A stretch of DNA of 28,228 nucleotides, taken from positions 648 through 28,875 of IMG/VR virus record IMGVR_UViG_3300030329_004321; one strand, 5' to 3'. Made by a program: the position numbers and the translations under genes. Below are positions 23,121 to 28,228 of the stretch, in pieces. Below the pieces are notes generated by a model, which did no database searches, had not been told where the DNA came from, and saw nothing but the letters and a program-made list of their open reading frames with translations. Position 1 is the first letter of the stretch; every line of letters starts with the position of its first letter. The DNA is from a virus.

Positions 23121-23401
23121 AAAATTATAAAGACGTTTTTATGAATTTTTGGAATGACAATTTAACAATAGCGCAATCTTATCAATGTTTTAATTGTTCA
23201 AGTTGGGAAGGTGTAGATATTCATCATATAAACAACAAAGGTATGGGAGGAAGCAAAAATAAATGTTTTGATTACATAGAAAATCTAACGTGTTTATGTC
23301 GCACTTGCCATATCAAAGCGCATAAAGATAAAGATTTTAATAATACAATTAGGGCGAAAACATTACATTTAATAGCGGATAGATTAGATAATGGATTATA
23401 A
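23117..23401 (+). CDS. HNH nuclease (94 aa)
   Basis: A compact HNH/zinc finger nuclease: Cys24-x2-Cys27, DIHHI with His36-His37, an N-L pair at 56-57, then Cys61-x2-Cys64-His65 and His69. The two CxxC pairs should bind zinc and the His/Asn residues form the active site. It lacks an extra DNA-binding domain, so a recombination nuclease such as the NinG type, or a small homing enzyme, are both possible. It lies within the recombination cluster, ATGA-coupled to the membrane peptide. Confidence 0.8.
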   Translation: MKNYKDVFMNFWNDNLTIAQSYQCFNCSSWEGVDIHHINNKGMGGSKNKCFDYIENLTCLCRTCHIKAHKDKDFNNTIRAKTLHLIADRLDNGL

Positions 23402-23795
23402 AGATATTAACGAAAAAAATATAGTTAGATTAGAAGGCGGTTTTTATAAATACGATCCACACTTATTGGGAAACTTATTTCAATCATTACATTTAAACAA
23501 AGAAATAGCGCGTAATAAAATAAAGAATTTAGAACAAGAACTAAAAGATTTATTAGACGTAAAATTTTTAGAATATAAATATCCGGTAGGAACAAACGAA
23601 AAAATATCGGACAAGGTAGCGGAAGCGAAAGCTAATACCGACGAAAGCGTTAAGGTAAAGAAAAAAGAAATAGTAACGGCAAAAGATGAATTAGCTACAC
23701 ATTCTAGTGCTTACGTTGGAAAAGAAAAGAAACTAGACAGTATGGTTGAACAAAATAGTAATTCTAGGGCAGAAATAAAAATGGGTGGAATTTGA
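23391..23795 (+). CDS. Hypothetical coiled-coil protein (134 aa)
   Basis: No family recognised. Residues about 35-60 and 65-125 are charged helices rich in Lys and Glu (IKNLEQELKDLLDVKFLEYKYP, DKVAEAKANTDESVKVKKKEI). It starts 11 bases inside the HNH gene and ends in MGGI just before the next gene's TTG start. Its place between two nucleases suggests an accessory to recombination or repair, but nothing direct supports this. Confidence 0.55.
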   Translation: MDYKDINEKNIVRLEGGFYKYDPHLLGNLFQSLHLNKEIARNKIKNLEQELKDLLDVKFLEYKYPVGTNEKISDKVAEAKANTDESVKVKKKEIVTAKDELATHSSAYVGKEKKLDSMVEQNSNSRAEIKMGGI

Positions 23796-24226
23796 CTTTA
23801 ACGTTCAAAAGAGATTTAGATAAAGGGGTTCAAATAGAAGATAAACTTCTAAATTATTTGCGCCTTAAATATCCGGCTACAACAAAAATAGAAGGGTATT
23901 TTCCTAGTTACGATATTTGGATTCCAGAAATATCAAAAAGCGTAGAAGTTAAATCGGACGAAAAAAGTTTAGAAACAGGTAATATTGTTATTGAAGTAGA
24001 AATGTATGGAAAGCCGTCAGGGTTATTAACAACAACAGCTTCTTATTGGGTTTTTTATGACGGTAAACAATTTTTATGGACGACACCTAGAAAAATTTTT
24101 CAATGTATTTTGCTTAACAAACTTACTTGTGTTTCTTTTATAGGTAACGGCGATAAACAAAAAAAGAAAGCGATATTAATTAATAAAGAATTATTAGGCG
24201 ATTATTTACTTCAAGGAATAAAATGA
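23792..24226 (+). CDS. Small PD-(D/E)XK nuclease, resolvase-like (144 aa)
   Basis: A minimal nuclease fold: Glu16 in the first helix, Asp41 in SYDIW, and the pair Glu52-Val-Lys54 in SVEVKSD, followed by a beta-alpha end with GKPSGLLTTTASYWVFYDG. This size and layout suits Holliday-junction resolvases or small phage endonucleases. A four-base overlap with the previous stop (TTGA) makes TTG the start; the next ATG would remove the active site. It probably processes recombination or replication junctions before packaging. Confidence 0.75.
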   Translation: MTLTFKRDLDKGVQIEDKLLNYLRLKYPATTKIEGYFPSYDIWIPEISKSVEVKSDEKSLETGNIVIEVEMYGKPSGLLTTTASYWVFYDGKQFLWTTPRKIFQCILLNKLTCVSFIGNGDKQKKKAILINKELLGDYLLQGIK

Positions 24227-24792
24227 GTAAGGAAATAAAAATAATAGAACAAATTGAAGAAGGTGGTTTAAATCCCAAGAGTAACATCCGAGAGGAAAAA
24301 CTTTGGAAATTATATTTTGAAGATGAGTCAGAGCCAAGAACACTAGGTCGAACTAAAATGTTAGAGTATTTAAGTAAAGGTACAATGCCTCCTAAAACTG
24401 CTTTTTCTTTTAAGAAATGGGATTTAACAATTCCTTTTCCAGAATTAGAAGAAGTTAACGAAACTTATAATATTAGTATACCTACTAAAAAAATAGCAAG
24501 AACTTGGGCAGTTGTTTATGATGATAAACAGCACATTCAATTAATTAGTAAAGATTTTTATGCGTTGATAACTAATGGTCATAAGAATAAAGATAAGGAA
24601 AAAAAAGAAGAATTAAATCCTAAAGCAGAAGCTCCACCAAATCCTGCTCTTTTTACCGAAAGAATTACCACTCCAGAAGAAAAGGAAGAGCTGAAAAAAT
24701 TAAGAGAAAATATAGATGCTGATGAGGCATTTAAACTAGGATTACATTTACACGACGACGAAATAGAAGAAATAAAAAAGGAAAATAAATAA
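24223..24792 (+). CDS. Hypothetical protein (189 aa)
   Basis: Unrecognised. The first 110 residues seem folded: LYFEDESEPRTLGRTKMLEYLSKGTMPPKTAFSFKKWDL and PTKKIARTWAVVYDD suggest beta strands. The last 75 residues are charged and low complexity (KNKDKEKKEELNPKAEAPP), ending in a helical acidic DADEAFKLGLHLHDDEIEEIKKENK. Coupled at both ends to neighbouring genes. It precedes the excisionase gene and could be an accessory of recombination or a regulator. Confidence 0.55.
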   Translation: MSKEIKIIEQIEEGGLNPKSNIREEKLWKLYFEDESEPRTLGRTKMLEYLSKGTMPPKTAFSFKKWDLTIPFPELEEVNETYNISIPTKKIARTWAVVYDDKQHIQLISKDFYALITNGHKNKDKEKKEELNPKAEAPPNPALFTERITTPEEKEELKKLRENIDADEAFKLGLHLHDDEIEEIKKENK

Positions 24793-25016
24793 TGGCTGTA
24801 CTTTATAATAAAAAAGACTTATGTAAATTTTTAGGAATTTCGACAAGAACTGGCTATTCTTTTCTTTCTAACCTTCAGGCGCAATATCCGAAGGAAAAAT
24901 GCTTTCAATTATACGTTAATAAAAGGCAACGGTTTACCGAAGCCGATAAGGAGAGGATTTTACAATTATGCTACACTACAAAAGACGCGAAAGAGCAAAG
25001 AACAGGTACTGGTTAG
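24792..25016 (+). CDS. Putative excisionase / HTH DNA-binding protein (74 aa)
   Basis: A short winged-helix-type protein: YNKKDLCKFLGISTRTGYSFLSNL followed by RFTEADKERILQLC. The arrangement, a helix-turn-helix near the N-terminus with a short tail, is common in phage excisionases and is found immediately before integrase genes. It overlaps the integrase start by 49 bases, which couples excisionase and integrase synthesis. It could also be a regulator only. Confidence 0.6.
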   Translation: MAVLYNKKDLCKFLGISTRTGYSFLSNLQAQYPKEKCFQLYVNKRQRFTEADKERILQLCYTTKDAKEQRTGTG

Positions 25017-26272
25017 TTCGAGGAATCCATAGGTTTACTTGGCATAACAAAACGTACAAATACGTTATAGAAAATTATTTAAGTACCAAACATCTTATTA
25101 AAGAAGATGCTGAAATATGGGTTAAAAATAATTTAACCGATCCTTTTGAAGCCAAAGTAAAAGCGGGAATACAAGAAGTTAAAAAGGTTTTAACCGTCAA
25201 AGAAATGTACGAATATAAACAAAGTACCGATAAACCTTTTACTTCTAAATATTGCTTATTATTAGATAGAATTATGGATTTAAAAGTCCAAGAAGGAATC
25301 AGCGCGGGGGAATTTCCAATTACAAAAGTTACAAACGAATTTATAAAAAATATTGCTGATAAAATTTACCCTAAAGAAAAATATAAAGTTTGGATTAAAG
25401 AAAAGAAAGAATTAGTACAAAAACCTTTAGAATTAATTGGGTATAGGGAATTAAATCAAGTTTTAATACACCCTAATGATTATACCGGAAATTATTATTA
25501 TGGGAAAAGTCAAACGTGGAAAAGAAATTTTTTAAAAGCGTTGCAAAAAAAATCTGATAATATGAAGTTTGCTTCGCTAAACGAAACTTTTAATTTACGA
25601 AAGTTTAGATCCTCAAAATTAAATTCAAAGAATCAAGTTGTATCTGTATTGGCGTCTTTAGTTCATTTAGCGCACTATAAAGATAATATAGCGTGGGTTA
25701 GAATATCTAAATATTCTTTGTTTGATTCCCCGCCTATAACTTTTAGCGAAGAAGAATGCCAACGGTTTATAGACAACGCGACGTTAGTTGATACTAAACG
25801 TTTATTTATATTTTGTTTATATACGGGGGCAAGATTAAACGAAGCTTTAAAACAAAGATGGGATATGATTGATTTAGAAAATAATTCTATTTCTATATTT
25901 GAAGAAAAAGATTTAGATTATAGGGTTATAACAATACACCCAATATTAAAACAAATGTTAGAAGAAATAAATAATAAAGAAGGTAGATTATTTATTTGGG
26001 AAACAGAAGATACGTTTAAGAATACCCATCAAGGTTTATATAATAATTGGCATTGGACGTTAAGCAAAGCCGGTATAACCCACGATAAAACGTGCCATCA
26101 ATGTCGAGCAACGTTTATTACTTGGAATAGAAAATATAATAACTTTGATAAGATAGGTTTGAAAAGATTATCGGGACATAAAAGCGACGCTTCAATAGAC
26201 CATTACGCTAATGTTTTACCGGAAGAAATAACAAGCGCTATTAATAATCTTCCTAGTTTATCTATTAATTAA
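24968..26272 (+). CDS. int: Tyrosine integrase (434 aa)
   Basis: Site-specific recombinase. The catalytic residues are Arg289 (TGARLNE), a Lys probably near 314, His377 and Arg380 (CHQCR), His404 (LSGHKS) and the nucleophile Tyr413 (DHYANV). The N-terminal 60 residues (RERAKNRYWLVRGIHRFTWHNKTYKYV) look like the arm-binding fold and residues about 75-250 the core-binding domain. The Leu-rich C-terminus after Tyr413 is short. This gene makes the phage temperate. The attachment site was not found; there is no gap on its 3' side, where the second methyltransferase starts after two bases. Confidence 0.9.
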   Translation: MLHYKRRERAKNRYWLVRGIHRFTWHNKTYKYVIENYLSTKHLIKEDAEIWVKNNLTDPFEAKVKAGIQEVKKVLTVKEMYEYKQSTDKPFTSKYCLLLDRIMDLKVQEGISAGEFPITKVTNEFIKNIADKIYPKEKYKVWIKEKKELVQKPLELIGYRELNQVLIHPNDYTGNYYYGKSQTWKRNFLKALQKKSDNMKFASLNETFNLRKFRSSKLNSKNQVVSVLASLVHLAHYKDNIAWVRISKYSLFDSPPITFSEEECQRFIDNATLVDTKRLFIFCLYTGARLNEALKQRWDMIDLENNSISIFEEKDLDYRVITIHPILKQMLEEINNKEGRLFIWETEDTFKNTHQGLYNNWHWTLSKAGITHDKTCHQCRATFITWNRKYNNFDKIGLKRLSGHKSDASIDHYANVLPEEITSAINNLPSLSIN

Positions 26273-26274
26273 AT

Positions 26275-26889
26275 ATGATTTATAATGAAGATTGCAGAGA
26301 AACCTTTAAGAAAATTAGTTACGATTATGTTTTTACTTCCCCTCCGGATTTTGAAGAAATAAAACTAAATCCCAAAGAAAATAATTATAAAGATTTTCTT
26401 GATAGTTGGACACCGTTATTAAAGCCAACTAACAATTTAGTAACGATTTGCATAACGGATAGAAAAGTAAACGGCGGTATAAACACGAAGCATATAGATG
26501 TTATCGCTTCAATGAAAGAAAACGGCTGGTATTTAAAGGAAAATAAAATCTGGGTTAAGTCTTTAAAGATTAATTTATTTAGGTTGAACTTTATGAATAT
26601 ATTAACTTTTGCAAAAAAACCTTTTAAACTAATTGATAATAAAAATATTCCAGACGTTTTGTTTGATGATAAACCGTATAGATATAAAGACTATAACGAT
26701 ACTATGTCGTTGGAAGTTTGTAAGCAAATTATAAATAAGTATACCAACAAAGATAATATTGTTTACGATTGTTTCTTTGGAGCTGGTACTACCGGTTTAG
26801 CTTGTAAGGAATTAGGGATAGATTTTTTAGGTAGTGAAATAGATAAAAATATACTAAACTACTATTATGAACGTTTAAAACAAAAATAA
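26275..26889 (+). CDS. Small DNA methyltransferase with atypical SPPD motif (204 aa)
   Basis: Beta-class order: the catalytic motif comes first (TSPPDF, residues 21-26), the AdoMet-binding motif I last (DCFFGAGTT, 165-173, followed by FLGSEID). The usual fourth residue of the catalytic motif is aromatic (S/D/N-P-P-Y/F/W), here Asp25 followed by Phe26. A family of marine phage methylases with ITDRKVNG and KIWVKSLKINLFRLNFMNIL segments seems to share this form, from memory. The protein is short, with a small target-recognition region. It could be catalytically changed or inactive. It starts two bases after integrase. Confidence 0.75.
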   Translation: MIYNEDCRETFKKISYDYVFTSPPDFEEIKLNPKENNYKDFLDSWTPLLKPTNNLVTICITDRKVNGGINTKHIDVIASMKENGWYLKENKIWVKSLKINLFRLNFMNILTFAKKPFKLIDNKNIPDVLFDDKPYRYKDYNDTMSLEVCKQIINKYTNKDNIVYDCFFGAGTTGLACKELGIDFLGSEIDKNILNYYYERLKQK

Positions 26890-26951
26890 AAACGGTTATT
26901 TTTCTGTCAATAAATAAATTATTTTAAAAATTGGCGGAAATGCGGGGTGAA

Positions 26952-26980
26952 TTGATGTACGATTTTTCTTGTCATACTAT
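26952..26980 (+). promoter_or_regulatory. Candidate promoter for the distal small-gene cluster
   Basis: TTGATG (26952-26957), 17-bp spacing, TACTAT (26975-26980); each hexamer matches four of six consensus positions. It lies in the 117-base gap after the second methyltransferase, 27 bases before the next start. Neither operator of the repressor is present here, so these genes might be expressed from a prophage. Confidence 0.4.
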
Positions 26981-27006
26981 TGGTAATAAACTATGCTTCA
27001 AGAATA

Positions 27007-27399
27007 ATGAAGCAAATAGAAGAAATAAATAGCCAAAATAAGCTAAAGGAAGAAAGTAGCCGAAATAATACGTTGTCAAAAAACGGTTACTTTTTTCCGA
27101 AGCTACCGGTTACTTCTTTTTGCCCAGATTTTTTAAAATTGGAGGATGTTATGTTCGTTAAGATTGATACGAACCCTCGAGAAGATTGGGTACTAGAAAA
27201 ACCTGATTACTATACGGCTTGGGTTCGTACTAAAGACGGTAGAATTAGAATTGAAGGTAAAACTTTTGATTCTATTATTAAAACAGCAAAAGAATTATCT
27301 AGTAAGTACGATAAAGATATTTTGCTTTACGCGGTTCGAGATAGATCAGATGCTTGTTTCGGTACTTATAAAAAAGATAATCCTTTTTTTACTAAATAG
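27007..27399 (+). CDS. Hypothetical small protein (130 aa, or 82 aa from an internal start)
   Basis: The ORF runs from ATG 27007 (no good ribosome site) and also contains ATG 27151, six bases after a strong GGAGG. The latter would give an 82-residue protein covering the best-folded part (VKIDTNPREDWVLEKPDYYTAWVRTKDGRIRIEG). The longer form adds a Ser/Lys/Asn-rich tail with a FCPDFLKLED motif. Both starts may be used. No known family recognised. Confidence 0.5.
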   Translation: MKQIEEINSQNKLKEESSRNNTLSKNGYFFPKLPVTSFCPDFLKLEDVMFVKIDTNPREDWVLEKPDYYTAWVRTKDGRIRIEGKTFDSIIKTAKELSSKYDKDILLYAVRDRSDACFGTYKKDNPFFTK

Positions 27400-27409
27400 G
27401 GAGAAAAAA

Positions 27410-27706
27410 ATGAAAGATATAACAAATATGATTGAAACTTTAAATTATAAATATTTTGGTGATGGAATTTTATATAAAAAATCAGGATATAAAAAGAAAA
27501 TTACCAAAGAAGATATTATAATTAGAAATAACTGGGTTTTTGTTAATATGGATAATACCGATAGTCCTTTTAATTATACCGGTATAGATATTTATTCTAC
27601 TAACCTTGAAGATTGTTATTTAAATGTAATGAATTGTTTTAAGCGTAAGTCTTTTAAAAACTTTGTAGAAACTTTTGATTTTAATAAATTAAAGGTGGCT
27701 CAATAA
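27410..27706 (+). CDS. Hypothetical small protein (98 aa)
   Basis: Start at ATG 27410, after GGGAG, ten bases beyond the previous stop. A longer in-frame reading from 27251 runs across the previous gene and is not supported. The protein is basic, with KYFGDGILYKKSGYKKKITKEDIII and CYLNVMNCFKRKSFKNFVETFDF. Its overall form (short helix-strand segments) suggests a folded domain, not a pseudogene. No family recognised. Confidence 0.55.
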   Translation: MKDITNMIETLNYKYFGDGILYKKSGYKKKITKEDIIIRNNWVFVNMDNTDSPFNYTGIDIYSTNLEDCYLNVMNCFKRKSFKNFVETFDFNKLKVAQ

Positions 27707-27715
27707 TGAGCCATC
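27694..27715 (+). terminator. Hairpin over a stop codon
   Basis: A 9-bp stem with one G-T pair: GGTGGCTCA (27694-27702) with TGAGCCATC (27707-27715), loop ATAA. It encloses the TAA stop of the 98-residue gene. No T run follows on the plus strand, so it is not a standard terminator; it may stabilise mRNA or affect reading of the next gene, whose ribosome site begins eight bases later. Confidence 0.45.
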
Positions 27716-27732
27716 TAACTAGGGAGGGTTAA

Positions 27733-27924
27733 ATGAATGTTGAGCAAGTAATAAAAGAACTGCAAAAAATTAAAAATAAATCATTAAATGTAGTTGTATG
27801 TATAAACAGCACTAAAGAAAAAAATCATACTCAATTTACTAATCTAAATGCTATTTTAGAATATAATGATGAATTAGAATTATTGGGAGATTATAATAAT
27901 TATGAAGGAGTAAATAATGAGTAA
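27733..27924 (+). CDS. Hypothetical small protein (63 aa)
   Basis: ATG after a strong GGGAGG site. Sequence opens MNVEQVIKELQKIKNKSLNVVVCIN, a helix plus strand start seen in many small phage proteins of unknown function; the rest is acidic. No catalytic or binding motif. Stop overlaps the next ORF. Confidence 0.55.
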   Translation: MNVEQVIKELQKIKNKSLNVVVCINSTKEKNHTQFTNLNAILEYNDELELLGDYNNYEGVNNE

Positions 27925-27967
27925 AATAGCTGTAGATTGGGATAGTAAAACTGACAATAATAAATGA
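27917..27967 (+). CDS. Possible 16-residue peptide ORF
   Basis: MSKIAVDWDSKTDNNK, ATG inside the previous gene with an ATGAGTAA overlap and a TGA that overlaps the next ATG (ATGA). The chaining on both sides is the only support. It could be a coupling device that passes ribosomes between genes. Confidence 0.35.
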   Translation: MSKIAVDWDSKTDNNK

Positions 27968-28137
27968 AAAGAGAAATTTGTAAATTAGATAGAAAACACG
28001 AAGATTATTTTTATTGGCTTAAACATAAAGTTCCAACTACTAACGAAACTGTTTGGTCAAAAATATTTCCAAACAAACATAGAAAAATAATCAATAAAGC
28101 TCTAAAAAAACTTAGTTCATTAACTAAAGAAATTTAA
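27964..28137 (+). CDS. Small basic hypothetical protein (57 aa)
   Basis: ORF of 57 residues rich in Lys and His (EICKLDRKHEDYFYWLKHKV, KHRKIINKALKKLSSLTKEI), probably helical. ATG overlaps the previous stop. It converges with the minus-strand ORF at the right end and overlaps it by 14 bases. Possibly nucleic-acid binding; unrecognised. Confidence 0.5.
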   Translation: MKREICKLDRKHEDYFYWLKHKVPTTNETVWSKIFPNKHRKIINKALKKLSSLTKEI

Positions 28138-28228
28138 TATCTACGACACAACTTCTAGGGAAAGTTTCGACTCTCCCTAGTAAGTCATCTTTATCTTCTG
28201 AATTATCGTGTTCATCTATGTCTGCTGC
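28124..28228 (-). CDS. Possible 3' end of a minus-strand gene (partial)
   Basis: The last 105 bases read on the minus strand as 34 residues ending in a TAG at 28124-28126: acidic (ADIDEHDNSEDKDDLLG) then VETFPRSCVVDIKFL. It has no start within the window. If the genome is circular or continues right, this would be the tail of a leftward gene, perhaps of the late module. Short and unsupported by any motif, so only tentative. Confidence 0.35.
   Translation of the reverse strand, partial: AADIDEHDNSEDKDDLLGRVETFPRSCVVDIKFL
28155..28180. repeat. Inverted repeat at the convergent end
   Basis: CTAGGGA (28155-28161) and TCCCTAG (28174-28180), a perfect 7-bp stem with a 12-base loop. There is no T run on either side. 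It lies just past the stop of the plus-strand cluster, so it may protect or end converging transcripts. It also lies inside the possible partial ORF. Confidence 0.45.

Noticed and set aside
16109-26938. Shared 9-mer ATTGGCGGA at 16109-16117 (minus) and 26930-26938 (plus), both non-coding
   Set aside because: Flanking bases differ and a 9-base match is easily due to chance in a window of this size.
26890-27006. attP next to the integrase
   Set aside because: No tRNA 3' end or clear core with flanking arm repeats could be seen, and the two-base gap after int leaves no site there.
28155-28180. tRNA-like TpsiC arm or attP half-site (GTTTCGACTC)
   Set aside because: The flanking bases do not form a 5-bp T-stem around a 7-base loop, and no acceptor stem or CCA follows.
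1-28228. CRISPR array, tRNA genes, insertion sequences and a phage RNA polymerase
   Set aside because: I found no regularly spaced repeats, no cloverleaf, no transposase and no T7-type polymerase motifs, so the phage is not placed with T7-like podoviruses.

Overview
The window is an AT-rich (roughly one third G+C by eye) stretch of a temperate, short-tailed double-stranded DNA phage, or the corresponding prophage. The evidence is a podovirus-type late module (terminase, P22-like portal, scaffold, SU10-type capsid protein, neck and ejection proteins, tail fibre) next to a tyrosine integrase with a likely excisionase and a repressor-type switch. The host cannot be read directly. Low G+C, the absence of a phage polymerase and two exact GTTC-N7-GTTC boxes (the SOS-box form of Alphaproteobacteria) suggest a low-GC, perhaps marine, alphaproteobacterium; this is inference.

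Layout. Positions 1-17466 hold the late operon, all on the minus strand and read right to left: two small genes, terminase small subunit, a 51-residue ORF, a 400-base non-coding gap, a small basic protein, terminase large subunit, portal, two unrecognised proteins, scaffold, major capsid protein followed by a hairpin terminator, two small proteins, tail adaptor, P22 gp10-like needle-side protein, small virion proteins, three ejection-type proteins and a tail fibre ending at base 1. Positions 17467-17578 look like a late control region: operator-like repeats, a TATAAT promoter and, just downstream, an intrinsic terminator. Positions 17579-19153 are a short minus-strand early operon: a LexA-type helix-turn-helix protein, a DUF1376 replication protein, and a possible late regulator encoded right beside the late promoter.

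Positions 19154-20136 are the switch. A repressor gene is flanked by two copies of the same operator-promoter cassette, and the rightward copy leads into a structured leader RNA. Positions 20137-26889 are the rightward early operon. It carries a PD-(D/E)XK exonuclease gene broken in two by a DNA methyltransferase gene, an SSB-like protein, a hidden 33-residue membrane peptide, an HNH protein, a second PD-(D/E)XK (resolvase-like) nuclease, excisionase, integrase and a second methyltransferase. Positions 26890-28137 are small unrecognised rightward genes behind their own candidate promoter. The last 105 bases carry what may be the 3' end of a minus-strand gene.

How the parts may work together (inference). 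The repressor shuts both early directions through the paired operators. On induction the left operon makes the LexA-like protein, the replication protein and the late regulator. The late regulator may let polymerase read through the terminator at 17476-17499 into the 17-kb virion operon. GTTC direct repeats at the late promoter, in the terminase gap and (with altered spacing) at the LexA-like gene could tie late expression to host LexA or to the phage's own LexA-like protein. The most unusual item is the methyltransferase gene lying exactly between the active-site motifs of the exonuclease.
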